DNA of 64,000 nucleotides from Massilia litorea. GTDB lineage: Bacteria; Pseudomonadota; Gammaproteobacteria; Burkholderiales; Burkholderiaceae_D. The notes under the pieces were generated by a model. The model was not told the origin of the DNA and did not search any database. It saw nothing but the letters and a program-made list of their open reading frames with translations. Both the position numbers and the translations under genes were made by a program. How positions within the stretch are numbered: position 1 is the stretch's first letter; every line of letters starts with the position of its first letter. The stretch is from positions 3,286,001-3,350,000 of the forward strand of contig NZ_CP062941.1 in assembly GCF_015101885.1 (NCBI RefSeq), read 5' to 3'. This document shows, one piece after another, positions 16,914-25,476 of the stretch.

Positions 16914-17128
16914 AAAAACTGACTCTCCTCGCGGCGTTGCCGCTCGTGCTCGCCCTGTCCGGTTGCCTCGAAGTCGAACAGCATCCGGCCTGGGTGAAAG
17001 GGCAGTACGCGGGCAAGAAGGACACCCGCCATTTCCAGACGCTGTTCCATAACGACAAGCTCTCCTGGAGCGCTGCGATCATCAATCGCAACAACCAGCA
17101 GAACGAGTACAACCGCGCCAATCCCTAG
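16910..17128 (+). CDS. Small lipoprotein inside the formate dehydrogenase operon
   Basis: 72 residues with a lipobox (LALSGC, Cys at about residue 19). The mature part of about 53 residues is polar and contains WVKGQYAGKKDTRHFQTLFH and NRNNQQNEYNRANP. It lies between fdhB and the cytochrome gene with an ATGA overlap, so it is co-translated with the enzyme. I do not recognise a named family. A role in anchoring or assembling the periplasmic FdhAB part is possible, since FdhB lacks an obvious anchor. Confidence 0.75.
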   Translation: MKKLTLLAALPLVLALSGCLEVEQHPAWVKGQYAGKKDTRHFQTLFHNDKLSWSAAIINRNNQQNEYNRANP

Positions 17129-17137
17129 GAGACCGCC

Positions 17138-18214
17138 ATGCGAGCTCAATTCAATGCCGTGCGTGCGATCCTTGCGTTGATGCTGGCCTTGCTCGTGCCC
17201 GCGGCCTTTGCGGGCGTGCCGAACAAGGACGCGAGGCCGGCCTATGCCGAAGAGCAGACCATGCTGCAGGTCGAAGGCGACTCGCGCGTGCGCGAACCGG
17301 GTCTGGACGAGAGCGCCTCGGGCCGCGTCCATATCGACCGCCACTACCTCGGCCAGTACGGCAACAACGAGGCGAATGTCATCGTCCAGCGCGGCGGCAA
17401 TACCTGGCGCTTCCTGCGCAATGGTCCGCTGGCGCTGATCGCCGGAACCATCCTGCTGGCCGTGCCGCTGCTGCTGCTCGTATTCTATAAAGCCTTCGGT
17501 CCGGCGCCGTTCGATCCGGCGCCGTCCGGACGGCGCATCCACCGCTTCAACAGCTGGGAACGCACCGTGCACTGGGCCACGGCCTTTGCCTTCATCGCGC
17601 TGGCCGTCACCGGGATCATCATCATGTTCGGCAAGAACATCCTGATGCCGTGGATGGGGCACACGCTGTTCTCCTGGGTCGCGATCATCTCGAAATACCT
17701 GCACAATGTCGTCGGGCCGCTGTTCGTCCTGTGCTCGATCCTGATGATCTTCACCTTCCTGCGCCGTAACTTCTTCAATCGCATCGACTGGCAGTGGGTG
17801 AAGCAGGGCGGCGGACTCATCTCCCATAAACACGTGCCGGCCGGCTTTTTCAATGCCGGCGAAAAGAGCTGGTTCTGGTTCGGCGTCGTGATGCTCGGCC
17901 TGGTCATGTCGATCACCGGCCTGATCCTCGACTTCGTCACCTTCGGCCAGACCCGTTACGTGATGCAGATGGCGAACTACCTGCACATCGGCGGCGCCAC
18001 GCTGTACATGGCGGCGGCCATGGGCCACATCTATATCGGCACGATCGGTACGCCGGGCGCCTACGACGCCATGCGCCACGGCAGCGTCGACGAAAACTGG
18101 GCCAAGGCGCACCACGCGCTGTGGTACGAGGAAGCCAGATCGGGCGCCGCGCCCGACACCACGCGTCCGGGACAGGTGCCGCCGGCGGCGCCGCGTCCGG
18201 GACCGGCACACTGA
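17138..18214 (+). CDS. fdhC: Formate dehydrogenase cytochrome b (gamma) subunit
   Basis: 358 residues. It has an N-terminal signal-like helix and a periplasmic segment of about 70 residues. The membrane cytochrome domain starts with RIHRFNSWERTVHWATAFAF and continues through KYLHNVVGPLF to YLHIGGATLYMAAAMGHIY; the paired histidines are expected haem b ligands. It passes electrons to the quinone pool. The periplasmic N-terminal extension is longer than in E. coli FdnI (about 217 residues) but usual for the Fdh-gamma group of Burkholderiales. Confidence 0.92.
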   Translation: MRAQFNAVRAILALMLALLVPAAFAGVPNKDARPAYAEEQTMLQVEGDSRVREPGLDESASGRVHIDRHYLGQYGNNEANVIVQRGGNTWRFLRNGPLALIAGTILLAVPLLLLVFYKAFGPAPFDPAPSGRRIHRFNSWERTVHWATAFAFIALAVTGIIIMFGKNILMPWMGHTLFSWVAIISKYLHNVVGPLFVLCSILMIFTFLRRNFFNRIDWQWVKQGGGLISHKHVPAGFFNAGEKSWFWFGVVMLGLVMSITGLILDFVTFGQTRYVMQMANYLHIGGATLYMAAAMGHIYIGTIGTPGAYDAMRHGSVDENWAKAHHALWYEEARSGAAPDTTRPGQVPPAAPRPGPAH

Positions 18215-18222
18215 GGTCAACG

Positions 18223-18687
18223 ATGAAAGTATCCACACTCGCTCTTGGCATCCTTGCCGCCTGCATGACGCTCGCCGGCTGCGACCGCGGCCACGCCAAC
18301 CCGAAGGACGGCGTGATCCAGACCAAATTCCCGGGGCAGGTCACGGCCGGCGGCGGCACCAGCGGCCAGGTGATGGCGCGCAGCAGCAAGCCTGAAACCA
18401 ACGCCGCCTATGCCGGCGGCACGCCGGGCATCGCCGGCGGCTCGGGCGGCACCACCGGCGGCGCGGCCATGGGCGGCACCGTCACCGAGACCGGCCAGGG
18501 CCCGTCCTCGGGCGTGACCGCGCCGGTCAGCGGTGGGGCGCCGGGCAACAAGCCTGCGGGCGACTACGGCACCAAGGCGGCGAACGCCCCGGCGGCCGGC
18601 GTCACCCCGGTCGGCGCCGGCAGCGCCACCAACCAGGACAGCACCCCGGCCGCGGCGCCGGGCACGCTGACGGGAGAAAAGAAATGA
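18223..18687 (+). CDS. Gly/Ala-rich lipoprotein of the fdh operon
   Basis: 154 residues with a signal peptide and lipobox (MTLAGCD). A short polar section (NPKDGVIQTKFPGQVTAGGG) is followed by a low-complexity chain rich in Gly, Ala, Thr and Pro. No known family. It follows the cytochrome gene by eight bases, with GAGGT before the ATG, and its stop overlaps the next start, so co-expression with formate dehydrogenase is clear. It may be a spacer-like envelope protein. Confidence 0.65.
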   Translation: MKVSTLALGILAACMTLAGCDRGHANPKDGVIQTKFPGQVTAGGGTSGQVMARSSKPETNAAYAGGTPGIAGGSGGTTGGAAMGGTVTETGQGPSSGVTAPVSGGAPGNKPAGDYGTKAANAPAAGVTPVGAGSATNQDSTPAAAPGTLTGEKK

Positions 18688-19400
18688 GCCGCATCCGACT
18701 GATGAAGCGCGCATTGGTGCTGGCCTCGCTGGCCACGACCAGCCTTGCCTGGGCCACCTTGCCGGCGCCGACGCCGGCGGCGCAGCAGGCGGCGGCCGCC
18801 AAGAAAGCGGCGGCCGATGCCGAAGCGGCAAAGCAGAAGGAATTGCTGGCAGCCTCGATGGAGTCGCTCAGTGCGCGCTGGCGTTCGAATGCCAGCGCCA
18901 AGGGCTGGACCACGCACCCGCCGGTGGCGATCGCGGCGGCACCGGCGCCCGCCGCGGCTGGCGCGCCGGGCGCTCCGGCCGCCGGCGCGCCATCGGTCGG
19001 CGCAACGTCCGCGGGCGTGCCCGGACCGGGTCCGTCGGCCACCGGCGCACAAGGTGGTCCACAAGCGGGCGCAGCGCTGAGCGGCGCAGTGCCGCAGGCG
19101 GTCCAGACCACCGGCGTGGCCACCACCGGCACGCCGATGCCAGGCGTCGCGCCGCGCGCAACCGGCGTCTCGGCCAACACGCTCACCGGCACCCCGGCCG
19201 GCAATGCGGCCGCCTCGCCTGGTAACGGCGCGGCGCCGCGCAGCCCGCAGGCGATGGAGTCCGCGAACGTGCCGATCAAGAGCGAGAAGCTCGGCACCGC
19301 CACGCCGAGTCCGGACGCCAAGAAAATTCCGACCCAGGCAGTGCCGAAGGGCGCTTCGCCGGCTGTCGACAAGGGCAATGCAAAAGAGGTAAAGCACTGA
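18684..19400 (+). CDS. Ala/Pro-rich exported protein of the fdh operon
   Basis: 238 residues. The signal peptide is RALVLASLATTSLAWA. A short helical, charged section (residues 30-75, including LLAASMESLSARW) is followed by a long Ala/Pro/Gly/Val-rich tail to about residue 200 and a Lys-rich end. No enzyme motif. It is translationally coupled to the lipoprotein before it and overlaps the DUF3305 gene by one base. Both proteins share the same low-complexity style and may span the periplasm together. Confidence 0.65.
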   Translation: MSRIRLMKRALVLASLATTSLAWATLPAPTPAAQQAAAAKKAAADAEAAKQKELLAASMESLSARWRSNASAKGWTTHPPVAIAAAPAPAAAGAPGAPAAGAPSVGATSAGVPGPGPSATGAQGGPQAGAALSGAVPQAVQTTGVATTGTPMPGVAPRATGVSANTLTGTPAGNAAASPGNGAAPRSPQAMESANVPIKSEKLGTATPSPDAKKIPTQAVPKGASPAVDKGNAKEVKH

Positions 19401-19840
19401 TGAAAATGGCCAGCATGCCGATCGCGGTGATCATGCAGCGCCGCGCGCTGCAGCACCGCTGGGCCGACGAGGCCTGGTCCGCCGTCGGCGTCGTGCCCGA
19501 CCGCGGCAACCTGCCGCGCCTGCAGATACTCGGCGAAAGCCAGGAGCGCGACTATTACCTGGTCTCGGGCCTGGAACTCGAGCTCTACACGGACGAACAC
19601 GAAGGCTATTACGAGAACGTGATCGCGCCCGAATCGAAAGTGTTCGTACTGTGGCGCATGGAAGACGGCCGCGCCATGCCTGCACGCGCCTCGGTCAGCT
19701 ATGTCGAAGGCACGCGCATGTTCGATTCCGGCGAATCGGCCGACGGCGTGACGATGCCGGCCGAAATCTACGCCTGGGTCGCCGGCTACCTGCGCGAGAA
19801 CTACACGCCGAAGCCGCGCCGCGGCCGCCAGCACGGGTAG
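19400..19840 (+). CDS. DUF3305 family protein
   Basis: 146 residues. It has the conserved start MPIAVIMQRRALQHRWADEA, then GLELELYTDEHEGYYENV and RASVSYVEGTRMFDSGE with WVAGYLRENY near the end. DUF3305 proteins are small soluble proteins found almost only in formate dehydrogenase operons, next to DUF3306. Their role is thought to be in biogenesis and remains undefined. Confidence 0.88.
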   Translation: MKMASMPIAVIMQRRALQHRWADEAWSAVGVVPDRGNLPRLQILGESQERDYYLVSGLELELYTDEHEGYYENVIAPESKVFVLWRMEDGRAMPARASVSYVEGTRMFDSGESADGVTMPAEIYAWVAGYLRENYTPKPRRGRQHG

Positions 19841-19848
19841 GAGCATTG

Positions 19849-20577
19849 ATGCCCGAAGAAGGATTCCTGCGCCGCTGGGCGCGCATGAAGGCAACCGGCG
19901 AGGCTGGCAGCGACGCTGCCCCGGCCGAAGCGAAGCGCCCCGGGCCGCCCGCCGCAGCCCCTGCGCCTGCCACCGTCCCCGAACCCGTGCAAGCGGCGCC
20001 CGTTGGCGAGCTCGCCGCCGGGCCTGCACCTGCCGCTCCCACGCTCGAGGACGCTGCCCGGCTGACGCCCGCTTCCGACTTTTCCGCCTTCGTCAGCCAG
20101 GGCGTGGACAAGGACGTGCGCCGCCTGGCGCTGAAAAAGCTGTTCGCCGATCCCCATTTCAAGGTGCTGGACCGGCTCGACATGTACATGGACGACTACA
20201 ACAAGCCGGACCCGGTGTCGGCCACGATGCTGGCGGCGCTCGAGCACGCGCGCGGGGTCTTGCGCCGTCCGGAAGAGGTGCAGGCCGAGCTGGCAAGGCT
20301 GGCCGCGCGCGACCGGCCCGCCGACGCGGCAGCCCGGGCCCTGGAGGCGGAGCTCTCCGAGGTGCAGGACGTCGAAGAGCAGGCCGCGGCGGCAGGGGAG
20401 CAGGCAGCGCCCGGGACTGCTCCCGACGAACCCGCCGCGGACATGCCTGTCCGGTCCGACCCCGCAAGCGGCGCAGCGCCCATGCCTCAGCCGCTCCCGG
20501 CGCTTCCCATCGAGCCCGCCGTCGACACCATTGCACTCCCCAGCCTGGGCGCGCACAATGCAGAGGCACGCCCGTGA
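19849..20577 (+). CDS. DUF3306 family protein
   Basis: 242 residues. The N-terminal FLRRWARMK and the central DFSAFVSQGVDKDVRRLALKK with FKVLDRLDMYMDDYN are the hallmark DUF3306 segments. The linker and the last 100 residues are Ala/Pro/Glu-rich and variable. It pairs with DUF3305 in fdh operons and probably assists enzyme assembly in the cytoplasm. Start: ATG at 19849, eight bases after the DUF3305 stop. Confidence 0.85.
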   Translation: MPEEGFLRRWARMKATGEAGSDAAPAEAKRPGPPAAAPAPATVPEPVQAAPVGELAAGPAPAAPTLEDAARLTPASDFSAFVSQGVDKDVRRLALKKLFADPHFKVLDRLDMYMDDYNKPDPVSATMLAALEHARGVLRRPEEVQAELARLAARDRPADAAARALEAELSEVQDVEEQAAAAGEQAAPGTAPDEPAADMPVRSDPASGAAPMPQPLPALPIEPAVDTIALPSLGAHNAEARP

Positions 20578-20644
20578 TTGTCATTGAAGCCCAGGCCAGT
20601 CTCCACCAGCAATTCACTCAAGCGCATTTCAACCAAGGTAACGC

Positions 20645-22306
20645 ATGAACATCCGATTTCTGGAAGGGCAGGCCGGCGATCCGCTGCAGGAACGCCGCAA
20701 CGCCCTTGCCAAGACCGCCGCCATCCTCGCAGCCGACGCCATCGCCCCCTTCGAGCCGGCCGCCTCCGTCAGCTACCGCTCGGGCGGGCGCACCCTGGTC
20801 GTCGGCAGCTCGCTGCAGGCCCTGGCCTGGGCCGAGCACCTCGCAAGCAGCTTGCCGGTCACGCTGCTGCTGCTCGACAACGTCGACGTCGGCGAGCGCC
20901 TGTACCCGGTCTTCGTGGCGCGCGCGGTGGCCGTTGCCGGCTGGCTCGGCGCCTTCGAGGCGCGCTGGCAGGCACCTGGCCAGCCGGCCCAGCAGGGCAA
21001 GTTCGACCTCGTCTTCGACCTGTCGCCGAGCCCGCTGATTTCGACCCATCAGCATCCGCATGGCTATTATGCGCCGGGCCCCGACGAGGGCGCCCGCCGC
21101 GCAGCCGCCGCCGAGATGATGGAGATGACGGGCGACTTCGACAAGCCGAAGTATTTCGCCTACAAGGAACGCCTGTGCGCCCACAGCCGCAACGGCCTGA
21201 CCGGCTGCAACGCCTGCATCGAGATCTGCTCGGCCAAGGCCATCGTCGGCGACGGCGACCGCGTCAAGGTCAATCCGTATTTGTGCGCCGGCTGCGGCGC
21301 CTGCGGCACCGTCTGCCCGACCGGTGCGATGAGCTACAACTATCCGTCGCCGGCGCACACGGGCAGCCGCATCAAGGCCGCGCTGCGCGCCTATGCCGAG
21401 GCCGGCGGCCAGGACCCGGTCCTGCTGTTCCACAGCGATGGCGGCGCGCCGCTGCTCGAGGCGGCAATCGACGCCGTGCCCGGCCGCGTGATCCCGATGG
21501 CCCTGCATCACACTGCCTCGACCGGCATCGACCTGTGGCTCACGAGCCTGTCCTATGGCGCCGCCGGCATCACGGTGCTGATGACCGAGGCCGAAGCCCC
21601 GCAATACGCGGCCGCGCTCGACACCCAGATGCGCGTCGCCCAGGCCGTGCTCGATGGACTCGGCTATGCCGGCCCGCACTTCCAGCTGCTGCGCGTCGCC
21701 GGCCCGCAGGAACTGACCCTCGCCCTGCAGCACGCGCCGCGCGGCGAAACCCCGGCGCAGGCGGCGACCTTCAACCTGGCCCAGGACAAGCGCAATACGC
21801 TCGACTACGCGCTCGACCATTTGTTCCGCCACGCGCGCCAGCAGCCAGACGCCGTGCCGCTGCCGGCAGGCGCCCCCTTCGGCGCGATCGCGGTCGACAA
21901 GCAGGCCTGCAGCCTGTGCATGGCCTGCGTCGGCGCCTGTCCGTCCTCGGCCGTGATGGACACGCCGAACGCGCCGCAGCTGCGCTTCGTCGAGCAGAAC
22001 TGCGTGCAATGCGGCCTGTGCGCGAATACCTGCCCTGAAAACGCGATCACTCTGGTGCCGCGCATGGCCTTCGGCGAAACGCGCAAGCAGACCGTGCTGC
22101 TGAACGAATCCCAGCCTTTCCACTGCATCCGCTGCAGCAAGCCTTTCGGCACGCTGCACATGATCGAGAACATGCTGTCGAAGCTGTCGCAGCACGGCGC
22201 CTTTGCCGGCAATCTCGATCGCCTCAAGATGTGCGGCGATTGCCGCGTGATCGACATGATGCAGCCAGAGGGCGAGCTGTCGGTGCCGCTGCGCCGCCCA
22301 CGCTGA
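20645..22306 (+). CDS. Multi-cluster [4Fe-4S] protein of the fdh operon
   Basis: 553 residues, apparently cytoplasmic. Two bacterial-ferredoxin modules are seen: CNACIEICSAKAI with CAGCGACGTVCPTGAM (residues about 190-235), and CSLCMACVGACPSSAV with CVQCGLCANTCPENAI (residues about 420-470). A third cysteine set lies near the end (HCIRC, MCGDC). The region between resembles a pyridine-nucleotide or CoB-CoM-type fold only loosely. Proteins of this build accompany DUF3305/3306 in fdh operons and may deliver sulfur or electrons during enzyme maturation. It is the last gene of the operon. Confidence 0.85.
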   Translation: MNIRFLEGQAGDPLQERRNALAKTAAILAADAIAPFEPAASVSYRSGGRTLVVGSSLQALAWAEHLASSLPVTLLLLDNVDVGERLYPVFVARAVAVAGWLGAFEARWQAPGQPAQQGKFDLVFDLSPSPLISTHQHPHGYYAPGPDEGARRAAAAEMMEMTGDFDKPKYFAYKERLCAHSRNGLTGCNACIEICSAKAIVGDGDRVKVNPYLCAGCGACGTVCPTGAMSYNYPSPAHTGSRIKAALRAYAEAGGQDPVLLFHSDGGAPLLEAAIDAVPGRVIPMALHHTASTGIDLWLTSLSYGAAGITVLMTEAEAPQYAAALDTQMRVAQAVLDGLGYAGPHFQLLRVAGPQELTLALQHAPRGETPAQAATFNLAQDKRNTLDYALDHLFRHARQQPDAVPLPAGAPFGAIAVDKQACSLCMACVGACPSSAVMDTPNAPQLRFVEQNCVQCGLCANTCPENAITLVPRMAFGETRKQTVLLNESQPFHCIRCSKPFGTLHMIENMLSKLSQHGAFAGNLDRLKMCGDCRVIDMMQPEGELSVPLRRPR

Positions 22307-22468
22307 TCTCCCCGAAGAGCCGGCCGGCTTGCCCCGCGCCGGCCTTGCATGTACACCTGCCGCGCGCCGCCAAGCCGTGGCACAATGTGCGCAAACTGAC
22401 AATAAAAGCCGAGCCATGTCCTTCCGGGATGGGACCAGGCTGCCCCGCAACTGCGCACAGGAGACACC

Positions 22469-24148
22469 ATGACCCCTTACCAGCGTTTCGTTCAGGCACG
22501 CGACTTCCTGCAACAGCACCGCACCGACTACGACACCGCCTACCGCGACTACCAGGCTCCGAAGCTCGATACCTTCAACTGGGCGCTCGACTTCTTCGAC
22601 CACGAAGCGAGGGACAACGAGAACCCGGCGCTGTGGGTGGTCGAGGAGGATGGGCGCGAGCAGAAAATCTCCTTCGCGGACATGTCTTCCCGTTCGAACC
22701 AGGTCGCGCAATACCTGCAGCAATGCGGCGTCGAACGCGGCGACCGGGTTCTCCTGATGCTGCCGAACCGGGTCGAACTCTGGGAAATCATGCTGGCCGG
22801 GATCAAGCTCGGCGCCGTGCTGGTGCCGACGACGATGCTGGTCTCGACCGCCGACCTGCAGGACCGGATGGCGCGCGGCCGGGTGCGCCACGTGATCGCC
22901 CAGGTCTCCGAGGCGCACAAGTTCGAAGGCATCACCGGCAACTACACGCGCATTGCCGTGGGCGGCAGCCTCGACGGCTGGCACGACTTCGACGATTGCC
23001 GGCGCGTGCTGAGCGTCTTCACGCCGAAGGGCGAAACGCAGGCCCACGATCCGCTGCTGCTGTACTTCACCTCCGGCACCACGGCCCAGCCGAAACTGGT
23101 GCTGCACAGCCACCAGAGCTATCCGGTCGGCCACCTGTCGACCATGTACTGGATCGGCCTGCAGCGCGGCGACGTGCACTGGAACATCTCCTCGCCGGGC
23201 TGGGCCAAGCACGCCTGGAGCTGCTTCTTCGCGCCCTGGAATGCCGGCGCCACCGTATTCGTCTATAACTATGAACGCTTCAGCGCCAAGGCGGCGCTGG
23301 AAACCGTGCAGCGCTGTGGCGTCACCTCGCTGTGCGCGCCGCCGACGGTCTGGCGCATGCTGATCAAGGAAGACCTGAGCCAGTGGAAGCCGCCGCTGCG
23401 CGAACTGGTGGGGGCGGGCGAGCCGCTCAATCCCGAAGTCATCGAACAGGTCGAGCGCGCCTGGGGCATCCGCATCCGCGACGGCTTCGGCCAGACCGAA
23501 ACCACGGCCCAGATCGGCAACCCGCCGGGCCAGACCGTGAAACCGGGCTCGATGGGCCGCCCGCTGCCCGGCTACAGCATCGCCCTGCTCGACATCGACG
23601 ACCAGCCGGCGCAGGAGGGCGAGATCTCCGTGAAGCTCGATCCCCGCCCGCTGGCGCTGATGCTGGGCTATGAAGGCGATGAGGAAAAGACGGCGGACGT
23701 GATGCGCGCCGGCTTCTATCACACCGGCGACACGGCCATGGTCGACGAGGACGGCTATTACTTCTACGTCGGCCGCAACGACGACGTCTTCAAGTCGAGC
23801 GACTACCGCATCAGCCCCTTCGAGCTGGAGAGCGTGCTGGTCGAACACGAGATGGTGCTGGAGGCGGCCATCGTCCCGAGTCCGGACGCGCTGCGCCTGT
23901 CGGTGCCGAAGGCCTTCATCACGCTGCGCCAGGGCGTCGAACCGAGCGCCGCGCTGGCGAAAGAAATCTTTGCCTTCGCGCGCGAGCGTCTGGCGCCGTA
24001 CAAACGTATTCGCCGCATCGAGTTCCGCGAGCTGCCTAAGACGATTTCCGGCAAGATCCGGCGGGTCGAGCTGCGCAAGCAGGAAGAGACGCGCGATAGC
24101 GTGCCGGGAACGGGTATCGAGTTCCGCGAAGAGGAGCTCGGTAACTGA
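22469..24148 (+). CDS. Acyl-CoA synthetase (AMP-binding, medium-chain/benzoate-like)
   Basis: 559 residues. ATP/AMP motifs appear in order: LLYFTSGTTAQPKLV (P-loop-like A3), GAGEPLNPEV, DGFGQTETT (A5), YHTGDTAMVDEDGYYFYVGR (A7-A8), and LPKTISGKIRRVELR with the catalytic lysine near the C terminus. The pattern (TMYWIGLQRGDVHWNISSPG, FGQTETT) fits the ACSM/medium-chain group. It activates a carboxylic acid to its acyl-CoA through an acyl-AMP. It stands alone with AGGAGA before the ATG. Confidence 0.88.
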   Translation: MTPYQRFVQARDFLQQHRTDYDTAYRDYQAPKLDTFNWALDFFDHEARDNENPALWVVEEDGREQKISFADMSSRSNQVAQYLQQCGVERGDRVLLMLPNRVELWEIMLAGIKLGAVLVPTTMLVSTADLQDRMARGRVRHVIAQVSEAHKFEGITGNYTRIAVGGSLDGWHDFDDCRRVLSVFTPKGETQAHDPLLLYFTSGTTAQPKLVLHSHQSYPVGHLSTMYWIGLQRGDVHWNISSPGWAKHAWSCFFAPWNAGATVFVYNYERFSAKAALETVQRCGVTSLCAPPTVWRMLIKEDLSQWKPPLRELVGAGEPLNPEVIEQVERAWGIRIRDGFGQTETTAQIGNPPGQTVKPGSMGRPLPGYSIALLDIDDQPAQEGEISVKLDPRPLALMLGYEGDEEKTADVMRAGFYHTGDTAMVDEDGYYFYVGRNDDVFKSSDYRISPFELESVLVEHEMVLEAAIVPSPDALRLSVPKAFITLRQGVEPSAALAKEIFAFARERLAPYKRIRRIEFRELPKTISGKIRRVELRKQEETRDSVPGTGIEFREEELGN

Positions 24149-24229
24149 TCTCCAGCCGGGTGCACGGACGGCGGGCTTGAACTTTTTTGCCGCAGCGGGG
24201 TATTCACCGAAAACAGCGGAGATGCAGGC

Positions 24230-24829
24230 GTGGATTGCCGGACCCATGAAACGCAGCCCGCCGCGCGGCTGGCGGAAACAGGCCAGGACCGCGACGCCGA
24301 GCTGGTCGGCCTGGTGGCGGGCGGGGACCGGCACGCCTTCGAGGTCTTGTACCGTGCCTATTTCCCGCGCCTGACGCGCTTCCTGCACCGGATGACGCGC
24401 AGCGTGCAGCTGATCGAGGAGATCGTCAACGACGTCATGCTGGTCGTCTGGCAGAAAGCCGACAGTTTCGACGGCAGTTGCAAGGTTTCGACCTGGATTT
24501 TTGCGATTGCCTACCGCAAGGCCTGCAAGATGCTGCACAAGCTCGACGATCCGCTCGATTCTTTTCCCGATGCGCTCGCATCCGAGGCGAGTTGCCAGCC
24601 GGAGCGCCGCTTCGAGCAGCTGAGCCTGGCGCACGCGCTGGGCGACGCCCTCGACACCTTGCCGCTGGCGCAACGGGCCGCGTTCCAGCTGACCTTTTAT
24701 CACGACATGAGTTGCGCGGAGATTGCCGATATCATGGATTGCCCCGTCAACACGGTCAAAACCCGGCTGTTCCACGCCCGGCGCCGCCTTGCCCTGCTGT
24801 TCGAAGGCCAGCTGGAAGGACGGCCATGA
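24230..24829 (+). CDS. ECF-type sigma70 factor
   Basis: 199 residues. Region 2 spans AFEVLYRAYFPRLTRFLHRM to DVMLVVWQKADSF. Region 4 is AEIADIMDCPVNTVKTRLFHARRRL. There is no region 1 or 3, as in ECF factors. Start: GTG at 24230 with GGAG eight bases before it. The stop overlaps the start of a zinc-finger anti-sigma gene (ATGA), a classic sigma/anti-sigma pair. Confidence 0.9.
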   Translation: MDCRTHETQPAARLAETGQDRDAELVGLVAGGDRHAFEVLYRAYFPRLTRFLHRMTRSVQLIEEIVNDVMLVVWQKADSFDGSCKVSTWIFAIAYRKACKMLHKLDDPLDSFPDALASEASCQPERRFEQLSLAHALGDALDTLPLAQRAAFQLTFYHDMSCAEIADIMDCPVNTVKTRLFHARRRLALLFEGQLEGRP

Positions 24830-25476
24830 ACGGGCGTTCCGACATGGATGGCGACGCGGCTCACCGCGCAACCCGGGACGCCTTGCCCTGGCTGCTGAGC
24901 GGCCGGCTCGGCGGCGACGAGCTGGACGCGGCGCAGGCCCATCTTGCCGGCTGCGCCGCCTGCCGCGCCGATTTCCAGCAACTGCGCCGCCTGCGCGAGG
25001 CGGCAGCGGCGCCCGACCCGCAGTGCGACCCGGACGCCGCACTTGGCCGCTTGCTCGCGCGCATCGACGCGCCGGTCCAGCCGCCGGCGGACGTTTCCCC
25101 ACCGCCGACGCTGCGGGGGCGGGCCGCCAACGATCCGCGCTGGCTGCGCCGCATGGCGCTCGCCCAATGCGGCGTGATCGTGTTGCTGGCCGTCCTGCTG
25201 GCCCGGCCGGGTCCACCCGCCGACAGCTTCCGCGGACTGGGCGCGGCGCCCGCGGCGACGGGGCAGGCGGTGGTCGTGTTCCGGCCCGAGACCGCCGAGC
25301 GCGAGCTGCGCCGTATCCTGCGCGCCAGCGGGGCGCGCGTGGTCGGCGGGCCGACCGTGACCGATGCCTGGCTGCTCGCGATGCCGCAAGCCGATGCGGC
25401 GGCGTCCCTGGCCAGGTTGCGCGCCGAGCCGGCGGTACTGCTGGCCGAACCGCTCGGCGCCACGGGCCACCCATGA
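24826..25476 (+). CDS. Zinc-finger anti-sigma factor with periplasmic propeptide-like domain
   Basis: 216 residues. The zf-HC2 site is HLAGCAACR (H-x3-C-x2-C), residues about 42-50. One membrane helix lies at about 110-125 (LAQCGVIVLLAVLLA). The periplasmic part (about 140-216) reads VVVFRPETAERELRRIL, then ARVVGGPTVTDAWLLAMP and ends AEPAVLLAEPL. That order of elements is like the I9-type inhibitory propeptide of subtilases, and a subtilase is encoded next. Binding of the sigma factor at the membrane and release by a protease is the expected mechanism; recognition by the neighbouring protease is inference. Confidence 0.82.
   Translation: MNGRSDMDGDAAHRATRDALPWLLSGRLGGDELDAAQAHLAGCAACRADFQQLRRLREAAAAPDPQCDPDAALGRLLARIDAPVQPPADVSPPPTLRGRAANDPRWLRRMALAQCGVIVLLAVLLARPGPPADSFRGLGAAPAATGQAVVVFRPETAERELRRILRASGARVVGGPTVTDAWLLAMPQADAAASLARLRAEPAVLLAEPLGATGHP

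Noticed and set aside
22378..22395. A weak sigma54-like site (TGGCACAATGTGCGCA)
   Set aside because: GG and GC fall at the right distance but the -12 element lacks TTG, and no activator gene is nearby. Not reported as a promoter.
22425..22468. A cobalamin-riboswitch-like string (CTGCCCCGCAACTG) before the acyl-CoA synthetase
   Set aside because: The conserved upstream parts of the riboswitch and a plausible B12 role are missing; chance similarity is the better explanation.
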